Origin: Crocodylus rhombifer
Lineage: Eukaryota > Chordata > Crocodylia > Crocodylidae
Assembly: GCA_038503035.1 (NCBI GenBank)
Contig: JAVSML010000027.1
Coordinates: 2,331,478 to 2,395,477, forward strand
DNA length: 64,000 bases
Reading direction: 5' to 3'
The notes under the pieces are model-generated. The model was not told where the DNA came from and did no database searches. It saw nothing but the letters and a program-made list of their open reading frames with translations. Both the position numbers and the translations under genes were made by a program. The stretch's first letter is position 1. Each line of letters begins with the position of its first letter. This document shows, piece by piece, positions 55,046-64,000 of this stretch.

Positions 55046-56290
55046 GGTTAACTGGGACAAATTCCTGTTGATGTCCATGTCCTTCCTGCTTATATTACTT
55101 AAGAACTTCATTTTTCTGATGTTTATTATTTGGCCGTGGCAATTAATTGTGTTGCAGTGAATTTATTTTGCAGTACTAATTGAGTAAGCATATGGATTGG
55201 CCATCTTTTAGATTCTACAGTGAAAAACTACATTTTGTTTGTTTGTTAGTTTGTTTACATTTCAGCTACAAAAACACGTATTGTTAAAATAATATGCAGC
55301 ATTGTCTCTCCCTGCTGTGTATATGTGTTGCCTATTAGAATCCCATTTTACAAGGAGAATCAGTGGACATCAGGGTCTGAAACTGGATTCATTTTGAGGC
55401 AGGGAACTGTTTAATTCTGTCTGTAAAATTACCATATTATAAACATTTCAAAGCAGAAATGAAGCAAGGAATTGCTTTGCAATTTAGTTCTTTTCTGTTT
55501 CTTATTCTAGGTAACGCTTAGGTGATTGCTTAAGTTTTCTGATCTCAAGTCTTTTTGTTTAATCCCCTATTCACTCAGGGTCTGATCCAGTGCTTAATGA
55601 AGTTAAAGGATACACTATTGTTGATTTCAGTGGGTTTTATATAAGGTCTTCAAGGAACTGAACAAATACCATGTGCTATGGGTGAGTCATCACATAGCAG
55701 AAATAATTATACAAATGAACAGTGCAATAATTACCATAGCAGATAATCAATGCACATACTAAAATATATGTGCAAAAACATTTACTGAATTATTTTAAAA
55801 AATAAAATAATAAGAGCCTGCCCGTGGATAACTTAAGAGAAAAACTGGCTATTTTATCAAATAAGCTATTTAGAGTAGGTAGTTTGCTCATCTGTAATAA
55901 AGATGTCTTAGACAATGATGAGGATAAAATTAGAAAAAGCAGAGACAATTAAAAAGTATTATAAGAAATTATGTGTATGTAATGCTGTAAAAAAACATAT
56001 CTGACATTACATGAAAAATAGCATGTGATCATGCACTTATAGACTATAGTGGAATGTATGTGAGCATGCAGGCAGAAACAATATAATTTGCAAAACTTCT
56101 AACTTGGCTGCTTCCTGATTTTTTTCAATACTTATGTGTTATTGTTAATGTTTTAATATAATTCTTAAACAGAATATTGAAACTTTAATGAGGTGTTTCT
56201 CCACTTTTATATGTAATGCACTGTGCATCACATGATAATCAAAATGTGTGTACACTTGTTTGCACTGATATTAAATTCAGGCCTATTGTG
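55046..56290. other. A+T-rich sequence without gene
   Basis: Nothing recognised; a (GTTT)n-like tract is at 55236-55257. Confidence 0.5.
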
Positions 56291-56299
56291 GATCTAGGG

Positions 56300-56484
56300 C
56301 AGTGGTTTTCAGCCTGTAGCCTGTGGACCCCTGGGGGTCTGCAGTCTATGTCTAAGGGGTTAGCAAAAGATGACTATGATCAATCAAAAGTATATGAATA
56401 CCCACACTTACAATTCAAAGGGGTTTACACCTCCATTCAAACATTTGTATGGGTGTGCAAATGAAAAAAAGGTTGAAACTACTG
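56300..56484. mobile_element. hAT-like MITE, 185 bp
   Basis: Ends CAGTGGTTTTCAGCCTGTAG and AGGTTGAAACTACTG are inverted repeats. Near-end text GTGGACCCCTGGGGGTCTGC is typical of a common vertebrate hAT MITE group. Flanked by ATCTAGGG (56292-56299) and ATCTGGGG (56485-56492), a 7-of-8 target duplication. Confidence 0.85.
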
Positions 56485-56492
56485 ATCTGGGG

Positions 56493-59400
56493 CAAAAGAT
56501 TAATAAAAACAACTGGCGCTACACTTGAATATACAGATACACACATCAATGGCAGATCCACTTGCACAGTGAGTAAAATACATTAACATTTTAAATTCTG
56601 TCTTATATTTAATGCAAAGTATTTGCGGTTTTTCTGGGTATTAAATCTAATGAAATAACATACAAAGGCAAACTAGTAGGAAGTGGAATGACTGACCAGT
56701 CTGTAAAGGAAAAGTTTTGAAAAATTCTTGGCAAAGTTTTTTTTTTTTTTTAAATACTCTTTTAGTTTTTTTTTATCCTTATCGTTCTATTCTCTTTTCA
56801 TCATTTTTTTTTTTATTGTATGGACTTTTTGATCAGCAAACAAACCTTTCTGTCTTGGATGTTGCTCAGTTTCAGTCAGTAACCTGTTCTTTATTGCTAT
56901 GTGACATAAGGATTCATAATGGATTCTGGATTTTAGTTCTGAACCACTGCAGTAAACTGCACAGTACAGCATGTTCAGCCTCTGGAGATAGATACTGACT
57001 TAACGTAATTGATAAACCTCTTACTGGGTGATCCTGATTTGAGACATACAGCTACTGCACCGAGAGAGGGTAGAGTATTGGGAAACAAAGTACCAGAAAA
57101 ATGGTGTGGATTTTCCTATGTCATCCAAGAGCAATCTCCCTCCTGAATGTCAGTGGTGCAATAAGAATTCTGAAGCTTTCCTTCTGTAAAAAATATCAAT
57201 CATTTGTGATGGAAAAATGAATCAGTAAAGTTAACCTACACTGTCAAATTTGATTTATTCAGAGGTAAACAACATTCCAAGAGGATTTAGTGAGGCTGTG
57301 TTTGGCAAAAGGGTATGTCCAGGTTGTGGCATTACATAGATTGAATGTCCAAACATTTAAAAACTCTTTTATCATCGGCCTGAATACAAAAACGACAGCC
57401 TTCATTTGTGACCTCAGAATGTCCCTGCTATTTATTATGGGCTTCCCATAGTTAGTTTAACCTTCCATCATCTGAGGTTAAATAAATGACAAGTTGTTAT
57501 ATTTCTGATTTTCAGATTAATAATGAGCTATTGAAGTATAAATATAATGTGCCAGATCTTCACTTGGTATAAATTCATGTAACCATATTGTTTTTAATGC
57601 AACTATGCTGAGTTATATCCACTGAAGATCTGCCTCATTATTCTGAACAGTGGTGTTTCTCATAGTTTCTGGCTAAAATGTTTAATCAGTACATAGCATC
57701 ACCACCACACTTTTCCCCCTCAGCACTACTTCCTCTTTCAAATGGGCATTTCTTACTTATGGCAGATTTGCCCTTTTCTCATTTCTTTCACTTCTGATTA
57801 TTTGAGAACATGATAATAACACAAACACATTTGTGAAGAGCAGATTTCTAGAACACTGTACTCTGTCTATACTATTGTGTATCATATTATAGGTTATGTA
57901 TAATGTATCTACCTATATACACATATCTACATATGGCTACACTTTGAAAAATGGAGGCCAGAGGTCAATTTTGCATTTATATTTACAGAAGCAATTACCA
58001 AAAGGGTGCATGCAAATGGATGACTGAATGCAAAAATGACTAGCTAGGTTCCTGACTAAAATGGATGGATAGTAATTATATGCATAAATGTCAGGGTGCA
58101 ATTGCATTCAGACCTTTAGCTTCTTTTTCAGCTAAATATGGCCTTTGAACTATTTTCTGGCCACTGTACGTACTTATGAAATAACCCTTTGCTGCAAGGG
58201 AAATGTGAGCAGAACTAGTGTACATTTTTCTGATTTATTATTTACAATGCGCACATAAAGTGTCCTCGTGCTTTTAGCAAAGATGGATTATCAGTGAATA
58301 TAGCAGCAATATTTAGATACATGTATGCTATTTCAGATCTTCAGCAGAATACAGCTTTGTGTTCAGTATCTCCAAACCACTCCTAGTTACCAATTCCAAT
58401 GAGTGTTCCACTGTCTCAGACCACCCAAATCCTATACAATTCCACTTGTGTAAGAGCATATGCTTGACCTACTACTCAGAAATCACTGCCTTGATATGAC
58501 CTTGCTGTTATAGGGAATTGTGTATGCGTGTTTACACCAGAGACTCATAAGCATGTCTAGTAGGCAGTACAATGCAATGCCATGTAGAAGTACCTGACTT
58601 AAATCTGAATGAGCTAACTCAGGCACAAGAAGCAATCCAGGTGTGTTACTGTTATGTTGTGCTCAGGCTAATATACCTTGCTTTGTGGCAAAGTTAACTA
58701 TCCTGCACCAAAGAGTGTGCTGCTGCACCTATGCTGTTTCTAATAGCCAAGTTACCTCATTCAGAGCTAGCTTGGGTATGTCTTCCTGGCATTTCTACCA
58801 TTTAATGTACACTTTGTGCCTATACTCTGGGGTTGTTGTGCTATAAAAGCCATTTACAACAATCACTCTGAAAATGAAATTGCCTTTGAAACACCAGATG
58901 AAGAAATTTGATGGTTATTACTTAAATTTCCCATTCGGAGTGATTAAAGCATTAAGATCAAGCTATAGATACAGAGTAAGAATAACTCAAAATGATTTAT
59001 AACTTTTGTATTGTATCTTAGCAATTACATCATGATATTTTGGTCAAATGATACATACATATACTAAATATAATTTTATTACATTTCTGAGTCTGACCTA
59101 ATCCATAAAACTCATATCCCTCCCACAGAATCATGTAACTAGTTTTATTGTTCCCTATACCCTCTTTTTTTGTTATCTGTATTATGAGACAGTTTTAAAT
59201 GCTTTCTTTCTGAACATCAGTATACTGAATGCATAGTAAAAACATATACACACAAAAAGAAATATTAATTGGAACAATAGTTAAGTTTTCAATGTAAATG
59301 GCTGTGGCTGTTTTGTAACAGTCGCAAAATGCCTTAATTCTTCCTCTTTAAAAGTAACAATTCCCACCAAAGAAGTTATTGGTGTAAATATAGGCTTAAA

Positions 59401-60480
59401 ACATACAGGTTTGCAGCATACAGCAATACTACAGCAATTAAAATGCACGATTCTTTGTTTCTAAAGAGTTCTAAACTGCACCTAAGAATATGTGGGTACA
59501 TCTGTTTGTGTATAAAAACTCATTTGCATATTCAAAAATATAGGCCTTTTATTATTAGTTCTTATAGAGACTGTTGTTTATTTTGGTGAACTGATCCTGC
59601 ATTTTTGTTCAAGCAAAATTCAGTCTTGTTTTCAGAGTAGGGCCTACTGAGGAATTTGCTTAAATGACAGACAAATATGCATAGGCCTTTGTGGTGATGG
59701 CAGGGTTTTATGTCCATGGGTCTATGTAAAGCCCCCTGTAGGTATTACCCCATTTTAGCGAGATCCCTCTGCACCTCTATTGCATTGCTCCCTGAGCACA
59801 TTGCACTGCCTGTCCCACCAGATACTATTGTTTAATTTATTTTCATTGGGATGTTTCTCTAAGCTGCCAGTACAACAACAGCATAAAGTTTACTACTCAT
59901 GATACCCAAGAAGGTGCAGCCACCCACTGTGTAGCTACATTGCCTGAGATCTCCCCATATTTAGGACTATTGAAATATTTAAAAGTTAAGAGAAAACATT
60001 GTGGGGAATGTCTGCACTGGTCCATTTGACCCTTGCTGTAAGTTCTTAAAGACCCTTTGCAAATGTAGCTTAATAAGTTCTATTTCCCTCTAAGCTAAGG
60101 ACAATTGTTACTCATTTTGCCTAGGGTAGAAGAATCCCAAAAGAACTGAGTATAGGAGTTCTACCAGGCAGCTTGCAACGTGGCTGCAGGCAGGGTGTAA
60201 GTGTTTCTGAAGACTATTTCTTACATTGTACAGCAAAAGCAATAGTACAGTGCTCCATTGCATGTTACAGTATTTATATTGTCTTTGAAAGAAAATAATT
60301 TTGAACAGCCACAACAGTTTTTCAAAAATGTTTTGTACCATGAAGTGAGGAAAAATGTTTACCATTAAAATGACATATTTCCCCCAGGTTTACTGTTCAG
60401 AGTTGTTATGATTGTTATTTATAAAATGGAGCATCTCAATGTAGTGCTTATGAAACTTTAAGACTGATAGCTTTGTCACC
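56493..60480. other. Unique sequence without gene
   Basis: A 4-kb A+T-rich stretch. A T run is at 56739-56750. A small palindrome at 57552-57640 (CCAGATCTTCACTTGGTATA with TATATCCACTGAAGATCTG) resembles the one at 17050-17140. No gene seen. Confidence 0.5.
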
Positions 60481-61740
60481 AGCCCTCAGTGGTGAAAGAA
60501 CAAGTTAGGGACTAATTAGAAAAACTGGACATGTACAAATCCATGGGGCCAGATGCAATGCCATTACCTCTGAAAACTTGTGGCAATTCGGGAGGTCCCA
60601 GTTAATTGGAAAAGGGCAAATATAGTGCCCATCTTTAAGAAAAGGAAGAAGGAGAATCCAGGGAACTACAGACCAGTCAGCCTCACCTCAGTCCCCAGAA
60701 AAATCGTAGAGCAGATCCTTAAAGAATTCGTTTCTAAGCATTTGGAGGAGAAGACAGTGATCAGGAAGAGTCAGCATGGATTTACCAAAGGCAAGTCAAA
60801 CCTGATTAACTTGACTGCTTTCTATGATGAGATTACTGGTACTGTGGATGCGGGGAAAACAGTGGACATAATATACCTTGACTTTAGCAAGGTTTTTGAT
60901 ACAGTCTTCCGTAGCATTCTTGCAAGCAAGCTAAGGAAGTATGGGTTCTATGAATGGACTGTAAGGTGGATAGAAAGCTGGCTGGATTATCAGGCTCAAT
61001 GAGTAGTAATCAATGGTTCAGTGTCTAACTGAGAGCCAGTATGTGCGATGCCCTAGCGGTCAGTCCTGTGGCCGGTTTTGTTCAATATCTTCATAACTGA
61101 TTTGGAAGATAGGATGGATTACACCCTCAGCAAGTTCACAGATGACACCAAGCTAGGGGTGTGTAGTAAATACCTTGGAGGGTAGAACTAGGATTCAGAG
61201 GGACCTAGGCAAATTTGTGGATTGGGCCAAAAGAAATTTTATAAAATTCAACAAGGAGAAGTGCAAAGTCCTGCACTTAGAACAGAAGACTCTCATATAC
61301 TGTTATAGCCTGGGGACAGACTGGCTAAGCAGCAGCTCTTCAGAAAAGGACCTGGGGGTTATAATGGACAATAAGCTGGATACGAGTCAACAGTGCACTC
61401 TTGTTGCCAAGAAGGATAACCGCATACTCCATTAGTAAGAGCATTGCCAGCAGATCAAGGGAAGTGATTATTTTGTTCTATTCTGCACTGGTGAGGCCAC
61501 ACCTGGAGTACTGTGTCCAGTTTTGGATGTACCACTATAGAAAGGATGTGGACAAGCTGGAGAGAGTCCAGCAGAGAGCAACAAAAATGGTGAGGGGGCT
61601 GGGGCACATGACTTATGAGGACATTGAATGAAGGAACTAAGTTTATTTAGTTTGGAGAAGAGCAGACTAAGAGAGGATTTGAGAGCAGCCTTTAGCTACC
61701 TGATGGATGGTTCCAAAGAGGATGGAGCTGCACTGTTCTC

Positions 61741-61800
61741 AGTAGTGACAGATGACAGCAGTAGTGACACATGACAGATGACAGCAGTGACAGCTGACAG
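61741..61800 (+). repeat. Short repeat expansion of GATGACAG at insertion site
   Basis: AGTAGTGACAGATGACAGC is followed by AGTAGTGACACATGACAGAT, then AGTGACAGCTGACAG. The CR1 needs only one of these, so the target octamer and its neighbours were amplified next to the MITE. Confidence 0.7.
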
Positions 61801-62117
61801 CAGGGGCAATGCTTAGGGGGTGCATGGGGGTGCATGTGCACCCCCTGAGAGTGCCAGTGCACCCCCTGTCAGGCCGTGCACCAGTGCCCCCTCCCTGCAA
61901 GTGCTAGCCCGGGAGCAGAGCTGCCAGCAAAAGCAGACTGCTTTTTGGTGAGTGAGATCAGCCACTGGGGGACCCCTTGCCCCCTCATCCAGTGGCATCG
62001 GCCACAGGGGACACCCCTCCTAGTCAGAGGATCAGCCACTGGGGGACCCCCCCGGTTGCTGACTGATGTGGGGGGGCACATGCCCCCCCCCAACTCAAGA
62101 GCCACCAGACACCCATG
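61801..62117. mobile_element. hAT-like G+C-rich MITE inside the CR1
   Basis: Starts CAGGGGCAATGCTTAGGGGG, with GTGCATGTGCACCCCCT near the left end and GGGGGGGCACATGCCCCC near the right; ends CCAGACACCCATG. Flanked by GCTGACAG (61793-61800) and GATGACAG (62118-62125), 7 of 8 matching. Internal direct repeat GATCAGCCACTGGGGGACCC (61947-61975 and 62030-62050). Open frames across it are compositional. Confidence 0.75.
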
Positions 62118-62364
62118 GATGACAGAACGGGAAACAATGGTTTCAAGTTGTAGCAAGGGAGGTTTAAGTTGGATATTAGGAAAAACTTCCTCCCTAGGAG
62201 GGTGATGAAGCACTGGAACACCTAGAGAGGATGTAGACTCTCCATCTTTGGAGGGTTTTAAGGCCTGGCTTGTAGTTGGGGCTGGTCCTGCTTTGAGCAG
62301 GAGGTTGGACTACACCTCCTGAGGTCCCTCCCAACCCTAATTTTCTATGATTCTATTGTTCTCA

Positions 62365-62685
62365 ATGTTTGTGGACAATCAGAGGCACAGTGCTGTAGGA
62401 AAGTAGTCTCCCCATCACCATACGCACACAGACTTCTACCAGCATTCCTAACTCATGAGCCGAAATAGTGCTTCTTTTCTGATTGTGGATCTTTCATGCT
62501 AGAAAATGAGAATTGAGAAAAGATGTCAAAACTCATTAGCAGCTGTGACCTGTATTAGGAATTGCCCCAGTGGTAATACTTGAGAAAGGAATAGCTACTG
62601 CACTATTCTGCTATAGAAAATCCCAGTTAATTTTCTCATTATAAAAAAAATGGGGTGTATGAGAGTCATAAAAACTGAGGACACC
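62365..62685. other. Unique sequence without gene
   Basis: Nothing recognised. Confidence 0.45.
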
Positions 62686-62689
62686 TATA

Positions 62690-63008
62690 GACATGATGGA
62701 CCTCTGCTCCAGCTTTTGCTAATTAGCATACATCGGAGCAGACTCGGTTAATTAAGTCTGCTGCAAGTCTCCTGGAGTGTGCTTATTAGCAGCCTCCTTG
62801 TCATGTGTATTCAGCATCCCCACATTTCAAAGCAGCAGTGGGGCTCTTTAACCAAATCTTCTCAAATGAGCTTTGGTTAAGCACCCCCACTGCCATTTTA
62901 AAGCTCAAGACACTGAATACATGTGACACTGTGAGTGCTTTAGTTAGAGTGACTCTCAGAGCTGCTGAAATTGAAGTCCCCCCACTCCACCCTGGAGCAA
63001 ATGTATAG
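62690..63008. mobile_element. Unnamed MITE-like repeat (family C)
   Basis: Has CGGAGCAGACTCGGTTAATT, GTGTATTCAGCATCCCCACA, TCAAATGAGCTTTGGTTAAG with its partial inverse, and CACTGAATACATGTGACACT, arranged as in the copies at 28490 and 36190. Arms around 62805-62925 are partly inverted (TTCAAAGCAGCAGTGGGG with CCCCCACTGCCATTTTAAAG). Confidence 0.6.
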
Positions 63009-63230
63009 ATAACCTGAGTTATGTGCTATTGACTTGTGGAGCTCTGGTAATTTACACCAGTAGAAGAGCTTCCCCAATAGGGGTGCAAAGCAAGATCTAT
63101 ATATGAGCCCATTGTTACTCACATTGTATCAGCCTCCTTATCTGAGTCTACAAACCCAGAAAATACTAAGGCTGTTTAAATGTTATTTAGAAATTTTAGA
63201 GGTGGTTTGTGCCATTGAAATTAAAGCTAA
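63009..63230. other. No gene seen
   Basis: Short intergenic stretch, nothing recognised. Confidence 0.4.
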
Positions 63231-63234
63231 GAAC

Positions 63235-63630
63235 TGAATATTAGGTCATCTAGACTGACCTTCTACATACCAAAGGCCATTACATTTCCATAAATTAGCT
63301 CTACAATGAGCCCAGTACACTGCGCTTAACTGAAGCATAGTTTGTGTTTGGTTAAAGTATATCTTCTAGAAATGCATTCAGTCTCAATTCAAAAGCATCA
63401 AGCGATGCAGTTGTTCCCATAGTTAATCACTCATTGTTAAGAATGTGTTCCTGACTTCAACTTTGAACTTCTCCAGTTTTAACTTCCAGTTTCTGATCCT
63501 TGTTATATTTTATGCAATAGATTAAAGAATGCCTAGCATGCTTTTCTGTGAAGCGATTTATAATCTGTAATCATGTCACCTCTCCATTTTCCTTCTGATA
63601 ACCTGAACTGAATTTTTGATAAGTTTTGAA
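63235..63630 (-). mobile_element. Old CR1/L3 LINE 3' end
   Basis: On the plus strand the order TTAGGTCATCTAGACTGACC, CAAAGGCCATTACATTTCC, TTAATCACTCATTGTTAAGA, AACTTCCAGTTTCTGATCCT, AATCATGTCACCTCTCCATT is the reverse of the 3' end of an old amniote CR1 subfamily (last part of ORF2 plus UTR). Diverged, no intact frame. Confidence 0.85.
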
Positions 63631-63699
63631 GATTCCTCTGGCTGGGGAATGGGGCCTCTTTTCGGAACCCTCTCCAATTGTTCAAAACCCACCTCCCTA

Positions 63700-63990
63700 T
63701 GAGAGGGCTGTCAAGGAGGCTGCAAAGAAGGCTGGGATGCCAGAAGACAGTGACCTAACTTGAATCGACACGGAAACTAGCACAGAAGTTCGATGCATGG
63801 GTCAAACTGGATCAATCTGATTTGAGTGTAACTCAAGCCAGGTCTAAATATGGCAGAACTAGGTATGCACATGCTGAATTTCTGTACAGTTATGGGTGTA
63901 GATTGATTTCCAATCACTTAAACTGGTCTAAGTGTAATGTCTGCACCTGGCCTTGGAAAGACTGGTACTGGACTATTGCATATATATCAG
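63700..63990. repeat. Unnamed dispersed repeat (family D), copy 2
   Basis: GGCTGGGATGCCAGAAGACA, CCTAACTTGAATCGACACGG, GCACAGAAGTTCGATGCATG and GTGTAATGTCTGCACCTGGC align in order with 53040-53292. Its right end is near or beyond the window edge. Confidence 0.65.
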
Positions 63991-64000
63991 GTGTCCACAT

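Larger units (their letters stand above)
60485..62362 (+). mobile_element. CR1 LINE, RT to 3' end, interrupted by a MITE
   Basis: Begins just upstream of the RT (KSMGPDAM near 60540). An open segment follows at 60580-61002 with NWKRANIVPIFKK, NPGNYRPVSLTSVP, SQHGFTKGKSNLINLTAFYD and DIIYLDFSKVFDT. Later blocks are FTDD for FADD (61135-61146), [46 protein letters not shown] (61401-61631). The insertion at 61801-62117 splits the segment LFSVVTDDS / NNGFKLQQGRFKLDIRKNF. The tail is TTCTATGATTCTATTG near 62342. Several frameshifts and a changed catalytic box show it is dead. Confidence 0.94.

Noticed and set aside
60580..61002. Intact 140-residue RT gene
   Set aside because: It is one open segment of a CR1 whose other parts are frameshifted and whose FADD box is FTDD; it is a pseudogene fragment.

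Overview
This window is vertebrate nuclear DNA with no recognisable protein-coding gene, rRNA or tRNA gene. The repeat content points to a sauropsid, most likely a crocodilian (alligator or crocodile); a turtle is the main alternative. The evidence is: CR1 LINEs ending in the 8-bp ATTCTATG-type tail, Penelope-like elements with a GIY-YIG domain, L1-Tx1 LINEs, old MIR/CORE SINEs, many non-autonomous hAT-like DNA transposons, and solo LTRs with 5-bp target duplications. The unique background is A+T rich and reads like intergenic or intronic sequence. The open reading frames I could interpret are pieces of retrotransposons; the others are short chance frames, often in G+C-rich repeat blocks.

Layout. 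1-13 kb: a CR1 copy (about 0.98-2.49 kb), a degenerate ~58-bp tandem repeat (3.47-4.11 kb), a hAT MITE split by a CR1 3' end (5.03-5.49 kb), Penelope 3'-end fragments and a small MITE. 13.6-23.7 kb: a large MITE with a G+C-rich core, a 1.77-kb solo LTR carrying a 40-bp minisatellite, a Penelope remnant with a GIY-YIG domain, a probable diverged LTR, a CR1 3' end, and an exactly 1000-bp solo LTR. 23.7-43 kb: mostly unique sequence with scattered MITEs, MIR and CR1 fragments, a hAT MITE with perfect 8-bp target duplication (35.38-36.08 kb) and an old L1-Tx1 fragment bounded by TCTA/TCTG microsatellite (37.0-38.4 kb). 43.2-50.2 kb: one long L1-Tx1 LINE (zinc-knuckle ORF1, endonuclease, reverse transcriptase, 3' UTR) interrupted by a CR1 and by a second solo LTR of the 14.7-kb family. 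50.3-64 kb: unique DNA, CR1 and MIR remnants, a palindromic repeat, and a CR1 at 60.5-62.4 kb that was itself hit by a hAT-like element.

The most informative structures are the nested insertions. At five places one element has landed in another, and in several the junctions can be read to the base from target-site duplications. Removing the 47.5-kb LTR and one copy of its duplication rejoins the L1-Tx1 reverse-transcriptase frame. None of the elements looks intact: stops, frameshifts, lost catalytic residues or 5' truncation are visible in each LINE and in the Penelope copy.
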